Source of the DNA: Mucilaginibacter phyllosphaerae
Lineage (GTDB): Bacteria; Bacteroidota; Bacteroidia; Sphingobacteriales; Sphingobacteriaceae
DNA length: 64,000 nt
NCBI RefSeq assembly: GCF_004378255.1
Contig: NZ_SNQG01000004.1
Location: 1-64,000 of the forward strand
Direction of reading: 5' to 3'
Positions 28,758 to 39,200 of the stretch are shown here, piece by piece. The notes below the pieces were generated by a model, which was not told the origin of the DNA, did no database searches, and saw only the letters and a program-made list of their open reading frames with translations. Each line of letters opens with the position of its first letter. Positions within the stretch are counted from its first letter, which is position 1. A program made the translations under genes and the position numbers.

Positions 28758-29660
28758 ATGAAAGTATTACAGTTCACCATCCCTGTGCCTCATGATAAAA
28801 GTGTAATAGCCGAAAAGGTTTGCCAGGCACATCACTACCCTTATTTACACCGGCATAAAGAAATCCAGATCACCTGGATACAAAAAGGAGAGGGCACATT
28901 GATTGTAGGAAATAATATGCATGATTATCAACCCGGTGATATGTTTTTGATCGGCGCAAATATGCCGCATGTTTTTAAAAGCAACCCCGAGTATTTTGTA
29001 CCAAACTCTGGTAAAAGGATAGAGGCGCTGACCATATTTTTTAATTTCGACGGGGTGTTATCTCATATGTTTAACCTCCCGGAGATGAAACATAGCGCCC
29101 ATTTTATTCAACAGCACCAGCAGGGTTTTAAACTGCCCGATCATTTAACTTATAAGGTATCTGAGGCTATGCTTCTTTTGCAAAAAGAAAACGGCCCCGA
29201 CCAGCTGATTGCATTTTTTAACCTTATTAAATATCTTACAGCCATAAAAACCAAGCTCGACCCGCTATCCACTTACGGTAATTTGCCAGAGATCACCGAG
29301 AATGAGGGGATCCGGATAGGTAATATCTATAATTATATTATACAGCATTATGGCGAGGATATTACCCTGGAAGATGTGGCTAAGGTAGCTTTTATGACAC
29401 CAGAATCTTTTTGCCGCTATTTTAAAAAGCATACGGGGCATACATTCGTGGCCTTCCTGAACGAGGTGCGCATTAACGAGGCTTGTAAAAAGCTTATTAA
29501 CCATCGTTTTGAAACCATTAATACCATCGCCTATAAATGCGGGTTTAAAAGTATCACCAATTTTAACCGGGTGTTTAAACTTATCATCAGGAATTCGCCG
29601 CGTGGCTACCTTGATAATTATCATAATAATATTGTAAGGCTTTCGCGTACGGCAAGCTAA
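28758..29660 (+). CDS. AraC-family transcriptional regulator with cupin sensor domain
   Basis: A 300-residue regulator is read from ATG 28758; the TTG eight codons upstream is a poorer start. The N-terminal cupin (about 10-110) has HRHKEIQITW and YQPGDMFLIGANMPHVF, the ligand-sensing fold of AraC proteins. The C-terminal double helix-turn-helix (about 190-290) has ITLEDVAKVAFMTPESFCRYFKKHTG and CGFKSITNFNRVFK. It lies between the GH127/GH146 pair and the plus-strand hydrolase genes, so it most likely controls the locus in response to an arabinose-containing product. Most Bacteroidota polysaccharide loci use hybrid two-component or ECF regulators, so this choice is slightly unusual. The DNA target is not shown. 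Confidence 0.92.
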   Translation: MKVLQFTIPVPHDKSVIAEKVCQAHHYPYLHRHKEIQITWIQKGEGTLIVGNNMHDYQPGDMFLIGANMPHVFKSNPEYFVPNSGKRIEALTIFFNFDGVLSHMFNLPEMKHSAHFIQQHQQGFKLPDHLTYKVSEAMLLLQKENGPDQLIAFFNLIKYLTAIKTKLDPLSTYGNLPEITENEGIRIGNIYNYIIQHYGEDITLEDVAKVAFMTPESFCRYFKKHTGHTFVAFLNEVRINEACKKLINHRFETINTIAYKCGFKSITNFNRVFKLIIRNSPRGYLDNYHNNIVRLSRTAS

Positions 29661-29696
29661 CAGCCGGTAACTATATATCCAATTAAACCTTTATAA

Positions 29697-31496
29697 ATGT
29701 TTGCATCTTTATTTAAAAACTTCATCATTTTTATATTCCTGCCGTGGCTGATATTGTTGTCTTATCGGGTAAAGGCACAGCCGGGTCAAAAACCTTCTGC
29801 GCTTTATGAACAGGCCAGCGAAGTATCTGGCAAAGTAATTCAGTATGGTTTGGATATAAACGCTGTTAAAGATTTCTATTCTCCATACAGCGTTAATCTT
29901 CATGGCGAGGATCAGTATGTTTTACACGGGCTTAACTCGCCCGAGCAGAGAAAGAGGCTTGTTGAAATAGATCATGATTACCTTAAACAGCTCGAGATGT
30001 CAGATTTTGAGGGTATCAGCATTTACGGGCAGGTTGATTATCTGCTTTTAAAAAAACGCATCAACAATGATCTTTACGATCTTGAAAAGGAGGATAAGCA
30101 GTATTTGGCGGTATCTAAATATTTAACCTTTGCAAATGATATTTACGCGTTAGAGCAACAACGCCGCCATGGCGCTTTTACAGATGGCGAAAAAGTTGCG
30201 TTACAGCTTACAGCCACTCTTAAACAACTAAAAAACGATTCTGTACAGTACAGCAAACTACCGTATATAGATATGGCTTTGGCCAAAACAATGCAGCAGG
30301 CGCTGCTGGGGTTAAAAAGCCGGCTGGCCGGTGTATATGATTTTTATAATGGTTATGATCCTATGTTTAGCTGGTGGGTGCCAAAGCCCTACCAGGTGCT
30401 TATTAATTCAATTGCCGCCTACAGTAATATGGTTTTAAGCAAAGGGAAGCTTGCAACAACCCAAAAGCCCGATAGCAGCGGGATAAAGGGAGTGCCCATA
30501 GGCCGCCAGGAGCTGATGAGGCAACTGCAGGCAGAAATGATCCCTTACACACCGGATGAATTGATTGTATTAGCCAATAAGGAATTTGCCTGGTGCAATA
30601 AGGAAATGCTAAAAGCATCCCGGGAGATGGGTTTTGGGGATGATTGGAAGAAGGCTTTGGAAAAAGTAAAGAACAGTTATGTGCCTGTAGGGCATCAACC
30701 AGAGCTGATCCTGAAACTTTATAATGATGCTGTGGGCTTTATAAAAAGCCGTGATTTGATCACCATCCCTCCGCTGGCAGAAGAAACCTGGGGTATGGTA
30801 ATGATGTCGCCGGAGCGCCAGCTGGTCAATCCTTTTTTTACAGGAGGTAAAGAGATCAGTATATCTTATCCAACCAACACTATGCAAATGCAGGATAAGC
30901 TGATGAGCATGCGCGGTAATAATCCCTATTTTTCCAGGGGGACGGTGCAGCATGAGCTTATCCCGGGCCATAACCTGCAATATTTCATGAATTCGAGATA
31001 CAAAGCTTACCGACAGGATTTTGCAACCCCTTTTGCAGGCGAGGGGTGGGCGCTTTACTGGGAATTATTATTGTATGATAAAGGTTTTGCCAAAACCCCG
31101 GAAGAGCGTGTGGGTATGTTATTTTGGCGAATGCACCGGTGTGCCAGGATAATATTTTCTCTTAATTATCATTTAGGGAACTGGGCACCGCAACAATGCA
31201 TTGATTTTTTGATCAACAGGGTGGGCCACGAAAAAGCCAACGCCGAAGGGGAAGTAAGGCGGTCTTTCGAGGGCGGTTACAGCCCTTTGTACCAGGTTGC
31301 CTATTTACTTGGAGGGCTTCAGATCATGGCCTTAAAAACCGAATTGGTAGATAGTGGTAAAATGAGCTATAAAAGCTTTCATGATGCCGTAATGAAAGAA
31401 AATCTTATTCCGGTTGAAATGTTGCGTGCTACACTTACAAACCAACATTTATCACGTGATTTTACCACCAGCTGGAAATTTTACAACTTTAATTAG
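29697..31496 (+). CDS. DUF885-family zinc-peptidase-like protein
   Basis: This 599-residue protein has a signal peptide (about 1-28, ending VKAQ). It belongs to DUF885, an all-helical family related to M2/M3-type metallopeptidases. His419-Glu420-x3-Gly-His425 (HELIPGH) and a downstream Glu in GEGWALYWE (about 449) give the expected zinc site. The family is often annotated as putative dipeptidyl carboxypeptidase, but few members are characterised. It starts 36 bases after the AraC-type gene and is followed 30 bases later by GH27, so it is part of the hydrolase operon. A role in trimming peptides released from a glycoprotein fits this context. Confidence 0.85.
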   Translation: MFASLFKNFIIFIFLPWLILLSYRVKAQPGQKPSALYEQASEVSGKVIQYGLDINAVKDFYSPYSVNLHGEDQYVLHGLNSPEQRKRLVEIDHDYLKQLEMSDFEGISIYGQVDYLLLKKRINNDLYDLEKEDKQYLAVSKYLTFANDIYALEQQRRHGAFTDGEKVALQLTATLKQLKNDSVQYSKLPYIDMALAKTMQQALLGLKSRLAGVYDFYNGYDPMFSWWVPKPYQVLINSIAAYSNMVLSKGKLATTQKPDSSGIKGVPIGRQELMRQLQAEMIPYTPDELIVLANKEFAWCNKEMLKASREMGFGDDWKKALEKVKNSYVPVGHQPELILKLYNDAVGFIKSRDLITIPPLAEETWGMVMMSPERQLVNPFFTGGKEISISYPTNTMQMQDKLMSMRGNNPYFSRGTVQHELIPGHNLQYFMNSRYKAYRQDFATPFAGEGWALYWELLLYDKGFAKTPEERVGMLFWRMHRCARIIFSLNYHLGNWAPQQCIDFLINRVGHEKANAEGEVRRSFEGGYSPLYQVAYLLGGLQIMALKTELVDSGKMSYKSFHDAVMKENLIPVEMLRATLTNQHLSRDFTTSWKFYNFN

Positions 31497-31526
31497 GCTA
31501 AATTTTATTCAAGCAATCATATTATC

Positions 31527-33767
31527 ATGCGTCGTAAAGATTTTTTTTGCAGCCTGCGGATCTTACTTTTATCAGGTCTTTTATTTCAGATAAACTTTAT
31601 TTACGGGCAAAACAGCAACTTTATTCCACTTACTACAGCAAAGTTTTCTATAGGTAATAATGCCGCATGGGCGCAACCGGCCTTTAATGACAGCAGCTGG
31701 AACGACTGTAAATTAGGTGATACCTGGCAAACCCAGGGCTTTGCAGATTACCATGGCTTTGCCTGGTACCGCATCCATGTTAACATCCCGTCTGCGTTAA
31801 AGAATAAGGCTGTTTGGCAGGATAGCCTGCGGATATTTTTGGCCCATGTAAATGATGCCGACGAAACCTTTTTAAATGGCGTACTAATAGGCAAAACCGG
31901 CGCCTTTCCTGAGGATAAGGGTGGGTATGTAAGCAAATGGCCTGCAGTACGTAATTACTGTTTGGCGGTAAATAATCCTGCTATATTTTGGGATAAAGAA
32001 AACGTAATTGCAGTTAAGGTGTACGATGGCGGCGGCTCTGGCGGTATATTTATGGGCACCCCGTTTGTAGATATGCTGGAGAAGTTTGACGGGATAGATT
32101 TTAAATTATCTGATATAAATTTTAATAGCAGCCCCCGGACCGAAAGAAAATTATCGATTACAAATAAATTTAATACTACGGTAAGCGGTGTGTTTCATTA
32201 TCGGGTAACTGATGAGGTTAACGGGAAAATTATTGAACAACGGTCGATACCCGTGTCTCTTGCTCCCTTTTCTGTGCATGATTGTTCCTTTTACTTCCCG
32301 CACCGGGAGGGAATTAAGCTATTGTATGATTTTAAAGAGAACCCGTCCGGAAAAGTAAAGAGCTTTGCCGAAACCGCTCCTTACATTTTAACACCGCAAG
32401 AAAAACTCCATCCCGTTATCAACGCGCCGGATGTGGTAGGTCTGCATCCTGGTTCTCCGTTTATTTTCCGCATCCCTGTAAGCGGTAAGCGGCCCTTTAA
32501 ATTTACATTGAAAAACCTGCCCCCCGGCTTGCATGCTGATTTACATCAGGGTATCATCACCGGTATGGTCAAGCAAAAGGGCAATTACATAGCCAAAATA
32601 TTTGTAAAGAACAGCCATGGCGCAGATTCAAAAAGTATTGCCATTAAAGTTGGGGATCGCCTTGCGCTGACTCCCCCGATGGGGTGGAACAGCTGGAATT
32701 GCTGGGGCTTGGGTGTAAGCTATGATAGAGTGAAAAGTTCGGCTAACGCTTTGATCGAAAAGGGGCTTGCCGATTACGGATGGAATTATATTAATGTGGA
32801 TGATGGATGGCAGGCAAAAAACAGATTGGCATCGGGCGAAATTTTACCCAACGAAAAATTTACAGATATGAAAGCTTTGGGTGATGAATTGCATAAAGAA
32901 GGGTTGCGGTTTGGTATTTATTCTTCGCCGGGTAACAGTACCTGCGGTGGTTTTCTGGGTTCTTTAGGGCATGAAAGGCAGGATGCCAATACTTATTTTA
33001 AATGGGGGGTAGATTACCTGAAATATGATCTTTGCAGTTATTCTGATAACGTTGCAGGCGATACTACATTGTTAGCACAGCAAAAGCCATACATGGTGAT
33101 GCGCGACGCCCTTAAGCAGCAGCAACGCGATATTATTTACAGTATTTGCCAATATGGTATTCATGACGTTTGGAAATGGGGCGATGCTATGAACGGGAAT
33201 TTATGGCGCACAACCGAAGATATTACCGACACCTGGGAAAGCTTATACAATATCGGCTTCAGCCAAACAAATAATGCAGCATACGCCCATCCCGGCGGGT
33301 GGAACGACCCTGATATGCTGATTGTGGGCCGTGTTGGCTGGGGAGAGGGACTGCACCCATCAAATTTAACCCCGCACGAGCAATATACACATATCAGCTT
33401 ATGGAGCCTGTTATCAGCCCCGTTACTGATAGGTTGCGATATCAGTAAGCTTGATGATTTTACGCTTAACCTTTTAAAAAACCGCGAAGTTATTGCCATC
33501 GATCAGGATGTGCTGGGGAGCCAGGCCATCCGCATAAAAAACCGCGATCAAATTCAGGTTTGGCAAAAAAAGCTGCATGCAGGGGGCAGGGCTATCGGTA
33601 TATTTAACTTAAGCAATGCTTATAAAACCTATCGCTTTACCATACCCAATGCCCGTAACAAAAGTTACCAGATAAGAGATGTTTGGGCGCAAAAAAATAT
33701 ACCGAATAAAAGCGGCACTGTGGTGTTTCAAATTCCTCCGCATGGTGTAAAACTAATTAAAATATAG
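31527..33767 (+). CDS. GH27-family alpha-galactosidase or beta-L-arabinopyranosidase with N-terminal binding domains
   Basis: This 746-residue secreted protein has its signal peptide ending near IYGQ (about 27). A galactose-binding-like jelly roll (about 35-185, with FNDSSWNDCKLGDTW and ETFLNGVLIGKTG) comes first. A linker and an Ig-like/putative cadherin-like domain (about 295-378) follow, then a GH27 TIM barrel from TPPMGWNSWNCWG (about 382) with the nucleophile Asp501 in KYDLCS and the acid/base region WNDPDM (about 591-597). A C-terminal beta-sandwich ends the protein. GH27 includes alpha-galactosidases and beta-L-arabinopyranosidases, and both are useful on plant cell-wall glycoproteins. 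The extended N terminus makes it about twice the minimal family length. Confidence 0.92.
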   Translation: MRRKDFFCSLRILLLSGLLFQINFIYGQNSNFIPLTTAKFSIGNNAAWAQPAFNDSSWNDCKLGDTWQTQGFADYHGFAWYRIHVNIPSALKNKAVWQDSLRIFLAHVNDADETFLNGVLIGKTGAFPEDKGGYVSKWPAVRNYCLAVNNPAIFWDKENVIAVKVYDGGGSGGIFMGTPFVDMLEKFDGIDFKLSDINFNSSPRTERKLSITNKFNTTVSGVFHYRVTDEVNGKIIEQRSIPVSLAPFSVHDCSFYFPHREGIKLLYDFKENPSGKVKSFAETAPYILTPQEKLHPVINAPDVVGLHPGSPFIFRIPVSGKRPFKFTLKNLPPGLHADLHQGIITGMVKQKGNYIAKIFVKNSHGADSKSIAIKVGDRLALTPPMGWNSWNCWGLGVSYDRVKSSANALIEKGLADYGWNYINVDDGWQAKNRLASGEILPNEKFTDMKALGDELHKEGLRFGIYSSPGNSTCGGFLGSLGHERQDANTYFKWGVDYLKYDLCSYSDNVAGDTTLLAQQKPYMVMRDALKQQQRDIIYSICQYGIHDVWKWGDAMNGNLWRTTEDITDTWESLYNIGFSQTNNAAYAHPGGWNDPDMLIVGRVGWGEGLHPSNLTPHEQYTHISLWSLLSAPLLIGCDISKLDDFTLNLLKNREVIAIDQDVLGSQAIRIKNRDQIQVWQKKLHAGGRAIGIFNLSNAYKTYRFTIPNARNKSYQIRDVWAQKNIPNKSGTVVFQIPPHGVKLIKI

Positions 33768-33863
33768 TTGCTTGCTGTTTTAGGGTAATTAGTTGCCATT
33801 ACAGGCTAATTTGTGCCGGTCGCGGTCGCTGCTTACCCTTAAATTAGCGTTAAATTTAACAAG

Positions 33864-36161
33864 ATGAATTCTGTTTTTAGATCCGTAGGTGTATCAGTAC
33901 TTTACATTGTAATTTTTGCAGGCACATGTTTTAGCCAAAAGGTTTTAACTCCTTACATGCCGTCACATCAGCAATTGCTTCAATCTTACCAGGCAGCAGA
34001 TCTGCTCGATTCTGCATTGAAAAAAGTTGCTGTAGTAAACCGGATAAAGCCAAACTGGGCGCCGGCCGGCAACGGGTTTTGGTATGCTAAGGCTTTAAAT
34101 AACAATGATGTAAGTTATTTATTTGTAAATGCATCAACCGGAGATAAGCGGCAGCTTTTTGAAACCCAAAGGCTTCGCGAAGCTTTAGAGAAGCTTACCG
34201 GTCTTAGCCAAAAAGAACGTTTTTGGATCACAGATATGTTTACCGGAGATCAGGATCGCAGCATTACCTTCAAGGTAAACGATAAATGGTTTTACTGCGA
34301 TTTAAAAAGCTATAAATGCATGCCGGCAACTGATACTACAATGAAGCATTACGACCCGGAAGCCCCGCTTCAAACCCGCCGTTACAGGTGGGAAGAATGG
34401 ACAACCGATTCGGCTTCGGCTGATAAAAAGCGGGTAGCTTATATAAAAAATGGCAACATCTACATCAAATCGTTGTTAAATCAGGCCGAAGTTCAATTAA
34501 CCACAGATGGAACAACCGATAAGCCATGGGGAAATGTAACCTGGTCTCCGGATAATAGCCATGTGGTAGCTTACCGTATAGACCCCAGAAAGTCTAAAAA
34601 CGTGTATTATGTTCTAAGTTCGGTACCGGGAACAACCCGCGGCGAACTAAAGTCTCATGAGTACGACCAGCCCGGTGACGAGTTTACAACCTACCAGCAG
34701 TATCTGTTTAATGTGGATACCCGTACAAAAATTAAAACAGAAACCGATAAAATTGATTTTTTTGGTGCACCGGTGCTGCATTGGCGCAAAGGTAACAGCC
34801 GGTATTTTACTTTCGAGAAAGCGGATAGGGGGCACCAGCGTTTCAGGGTTATACAGGTAGACGTTACTACCGGTGCAACACGCAATATTATTGACGAAAA
34901 GACCAAAACCTTTATTTACGAACAACGCATATACACCTATTACTGCCCCGATACGCATGAGATAGTATGGATAACGGAGAAAGATGGCTGGCGGCATATT
35001 TACCTGGTAGACGAATTAACGGGTAAAGAGAAGTTGGTGACCACGGGTAACTGGGTGGTAAGGGATATAGACAGTGTGGATACCAAAAAAAGAATGATAT
35101 GGTTTAAGGGCAGCGGGAAAAATGCAGCAGAAAATCCTTACAATATGCATTTTTACCAGATTGGCTTTGATGGTAAAAACCTGGTAGACCTTACGCCCGA
35201 GAAAGGTAACCATCAGCTTAGTTACTCGCCGTATAGAAAATATTTTATCGATACCTATTCCGAAGTGAATACTGCACCTGTAATTGTTCTGAAAAGAATG
35301 GGCGCTCCAAAAGCGGTGCATATGTTAGAGCATTCGCCGGTTAACGATTTGTTGGCTACTGGTATTAAGCTGCCGGAAGTTTTTGTAGCCAAGGCAAGGG
35401 ATGGTAAAACTGATATTTGGGGCGTAGTTTACCGGCCCGCTAATATGGACCCTGCTAAAGCTTACCCCGTGATAGAAAACATTTACGCAGGCCCGCAAGA
35501 TTCATTTGTGCCCAAAAGCTTTTCGGTGATCAACGAGATGCAAAGTATAGCACAGTTAGGGTTTATTGTGGTACAAATAGATGGCATGGGTACGGCAAAC
35601 AGGTCTAAGGCTTTTCATGATGTTTGCTGGCATAACCTGGCGGATGCCGGGTTTGAGGATAGGATTTTATGGATGAAGGCGCTTGCCGCCAAATATCCGC
35701 AGGTAGATATAGCAAGAGTAGGCGTTTACGGCACTTCGGCCGGTGGGCAAAATTCCGCAGGCGCGTTGTTGTTCCATCCTGAATTTTATAAAAGTGCCGT
35801 ATCTGCATGCGGCTGCCACGATAACCGGATAGATAAGCAATGGTGGAACGAACAGTGGATGGGCTATCCGGTTGGCCCTCATTACGAAGCACAGTCCAAC
35901 ATTACCAATGCCGGTAAACTAACCGGAAATTTGCTGCTGATTGTTGGTGAAGCTGATAATAATGTACCGCCCGAATCAACATTCAGGTTTGCAGATGCGC
36001 TCATTAAAAATAATAAGATGTTTGATCTGCTGGTAGTACCGGGTATGGGGCATAGCGACGGCGGTAAATATGGCCGTTTAAAAAAGAGAGACTTTTTTGT
36101 GAAGCATTTATTGCAGGCAGACCCGCCGGAAAGAAACCGGGGCGAAAAGGCCGTTTTATAA
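33864..36161 (+). CDS. S9-family serine peptidase (dipeptidyl-peptidase IV type)
   Basis: This 765-residue secreted peptidase has a signal peptide (about 1-24, ending CFSQ). The N-terminal beta-propeller (about 80-470) has the DPP IV pattern (WSPDNSHVVAYRIDP, YLVDELTGKEK). The C-terminal alpha/beta-hydrolase holds the triad Ser625 in GTSAGG, Asp698 in GEADNNVP and His730 in GMGHSDGG. S9B enzymes of this kind remove X-Pro dipeptides, and proline-rich sequences are the hallmark of extensins. The nucleophile elbow GTSAGG differs from the usual GWSYGG of DPP IV, so exact specificity is open. It sits between GH27 and GH43 with short gaps, hence in the same operon. Confidence 0.9.
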   Translation: MNSVFRSVGVSVLYIVIFAGTCFSQKVLTPYMPSHQQLLQSYQAADLLDSALKKVAVVNRIKPNWAPAGNGFWYAKALNNNDVSYLFVNASTGDKRQLFETQRLREALEKLTGLSQKERFWITDMFTGDQDRSITFKVNDKWFYCDLKSYKCMPATDTTMKHYDPEAPLQTRRYRWEEWTTDSASADKKRVAYIKNGNIYIKSLLNQAEVQLTTDGTTDKPWGNVTWSPDNSHVVAYRIDPRKSKNVYYVLSSVPGTTRGELKSHEYDQPGDEFTTYQQYLFNVDTRTKIKTETDKIDFFGAPVLHWRKGNSRYFTFEKADRGHQRFRVIQVDVTTGATRNIIDEKTKTFIYEQRIYTYYCPDTHEIVWITEKDGWRHIYLVDELTGKEKLVTTGNWVVRDIDSVDTKKRMIWFKGSGKNAAENPYNMHFYQIGFDGKNLVDLTPEKGNHQLSYSPYRKYFIDTYSEVNTAPVIVLKRMGAPKAVHMLEHSPVNDLLATGIKLPEVFVAKARDGKTDIWGVVYRPANMDPAKAYPVIENIYAGPQDSFVPKSFSVINEMQSIAQLGFIVVQIDGMGTANRSKAFHDVCWHNLADAGFEDRILWMKALAAKYPQVDIARVGVYGTSAGGQNSAGALLFHPEFYKSAVSACGCHDNRIDKQWWNEQWMGYPVGPHYEAQSNITNAGKLTGNLLLIVGEADNNVPPESTFRFADALIKNNKMFDLLVVPGMGHSDGGKYGRLKKRDFFVKHLLQADPPERNRGEKAVL

Positions 36162-36238
36162 TTAACGATATAGGTTTTGATAGTGTATCGTTCTATGCCG
36201 TTAAATCCTTGTCTTATTATTTTTGATAACTTATAATT

Positions 36239-39200
36239 ATGTATCGTTTCTTTACAGTGGTTCTTTTTTTAAGTATCTGTTTTTTAGGTTTTAAGGCCCG
36301 TGGGCAGCAAGCAACCGAAAATAAAGCAGGCAGTGGTAACCCGCTGCTACCGGGCTATTTTGCAGACCCTACCATCAGGAAATTTGGCGATACCTATTAC
36401 ATATATGCAACAACAGATGGCAATGGCGGGGGGCATGGCCCATCGCAGGTCTGGGCATCTAAAGACTTTTTGAACTGGCGCATGCAAGATATGAACTGGC
36501 CCGGTACCAGGTATTATTGGGCGCCGGATGTTATTAATGCCGATGATGGCAAATACTACATGTATTATTGCCAGCCGGTAGAGATCTACGGCGCATCCTC
36601 TACAAGCCCCGTTGGCCCCTGGGCACCGCTTTTGCCGGATGGCAAGGCTATCATCCCCAATTATTTTATCCCGGGGGTAATAACTTTAGATGGGCAAACC
36701 TTTAAAGATGATGATGGAAAAATATATATGTTTTGGGGAACCTGGGGCATCTATCCGGATCATGGCTGCGGTGTAGGCTTGTTAAACGCTGATATGCGTT
36801 CTTTTGCAAAAACCGCCAAAATACCTAATATAGTTGCCAAAGAATTTTTTGAAGCACCGTTTATGTTTAAACGCAAAGGCATCTATTATTTAACCTATTC
36901 TTCGGGCGCATGCGAAAACGAAACCTACAGGGTGCAATACGCTACCAGCAAAACCGGGCCTATGGGGCCGTTTGTATTTGGTAAAAATAACCCGGTATTA
37001 GCCACCAACGCCGATGGATCTGTACATGGGCCGGGCCATCAATCGGTTGTACAGGTTGGTAACGATTATTACATGGTTTATCATCGGCATAATAACCCCC
37101 ATTCCAACGGCGGCTATCACAGGCAGGTGTGCGCAGATAAACTGGTTTTTGACGGGGATGGGAATATCGAAAAAATGGTCCCTACACATTCCGGGGTTGG
37201 GCTGCTTGGTAAAAATACCATCACATCTCCAAACCTGGCTTACCAAAAAGCAGTAACCGCCTCGTCCAGTTACAGTAACAACTATTTGCCGGCTTTTGCA
37301 GTGGATGATAACAATGGAACCTTATGGAAACCGGCCGACAATAGCACTAAGCCTGCACAGCTAATTATTGACCTTGGAAAGCAGCAGCCTGTAAAACAAA
37401 TTTTAACATCATTTGAATACGCAACCTGGTATTATCAATACTATATAGAGGCATCTGCAGATGGCAAAAGCTGGACGATGTTTGCAGATAGAAGGCTTAA
37501 CCACCGGCACGGTTCGCCAATGGTAGATAACGGCAACAGTAATGCGCGGTTCATACGCCTTACTATCAGCGATACGGAATACCCCGGCTTATATAAAGCT
37601 TTGTGGAATATAAAGGTGTATGGCCGGGAAGTGATCAAAAGCGACACGGCCCTGTATGCTAACGGCAACAAGCAAAAAAATAAAGATGCCAATGCTATGG
37701 ATAGTGCCGGGATTAAAAACAGCATCGCCAAAGATCCCAAAATGCCGTTGATTGATATCGATGCCGCTTCGTTACCGCTAAAAGCATCGGTTATTGCGTG
37801 TACAAATAATGGCAGTTGCGGCGGCGTGTTTAAAACAGATGGCAAACCGCCCGTAGTTGATATTGTTGCCGGTAAAAAGGCATTCGTTTTTAACGGCACC
37901 CAATCTTTACAATCTTCGGCCGGGGTGCCGGTTTCGCTTTGGGGTAATAACAGCTATACCGTTGATTTTTGGGCTTATTGCAAAGTATTAAAGGATGAAA
38001 ACCCGTTAATTAGCTGGACTGACGGCGACGGTGACCACACCGGCGCTACTTTTGGATATGGGGATAATAAGGCTTATGGGGCAGCCCAGCATTTCGGCGT
38101 ATCCGATTTTCCGTATGCTGCTACACCCGGGCCAGAAAAATGGCATCACATTGTAATTACTTTTGATGGCAGCTTTGAAAAGGTTTTTGTAGATGGTTTG
38201 CTAAACAATCAAGAAAATAAAATGCTTTTTTTAAAGCCCACCGGTAAATTTGTTATTGGTGCAAAAATGGATAGTTCTGCCTATTTTTCGGGCGCGTTAT
38301 CAGCGCTTAAAGTTTATGATTATCCCGTGGCAGATGCTGCTATTGCCAAAACTGCGGCATTAAATGTACCGGCAGATGTGGCCATATATCTTGATGCAGC
38401 AAAATTAAACTATGGCCCCGTACAGCTTTGGCCCAACGATGGCGATACAGGCGGCGGCTTTGCGGCTAAAGCCGGCGTACCCCCAATGGTAAAAGATGTT
38501 GATGATAAAATTGCGGTAGCGTTTTCTGGCGGGCAACAACTGCAGTTTAATAAGGCAGCTGCCGGTGTTTTAGGCAATACTATGGCGTATAGCATTGCTT
38601 ACAGCATTTACAATAGCAGCCCGCAACAGGATAACGCCCTTAACGGCTGGTTTACAAACACGGCTAAAAATGATAAATTACTAAGTGCAAAGATGTGGCA
38701 TTACGTAGTTAAGTGTTTTGACGGTAAATTGCTTAAGCACTATGTAGATGGTTACTGCATCGCTACCACACCGGTTGCCAAAGCCGAAAGTATTGCGGAG
38801 TTTTTGAGCATAGGGAATTTAAATAAAGACAAAACTGATGCACAGGTGGCTATATCGAGCCTGGTATTGTACAGGCACAGCTTGTCACCGCCTGAAATTG
38901 AAGAATTAACAGGTGATTGGAAAAAGAACAGGCATCCTCTTTTGGCGATCAGGCCATCGTTTAAGATAAGCCCGCATGCCATTACACCCGGCATCGTTCA
39001 AATGGAGGCCGCTACAGCCCCGGAAATAAAAACATCGCTTCAATATAACTTTATCGAAAAAGATGGCAAGGCCAAGCCCAGCGGTTGGGCAAACAGCCCG
39101 GTTTATACCGCTTATGGCCTTGGCCCTAATCAGCAATATCATTATCTGGTTAAAGTAAAGGATGATTTTGGGAATGTTAGTTCGGTTTCGGCTGCTTTTT

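Noticed and set aside
37441..37899. 152-codon minus-strand frame inside the GH43 gene
   Set aside because: Antisense to the F5/8-type domain and linker of the GH43 protein; no independent support.
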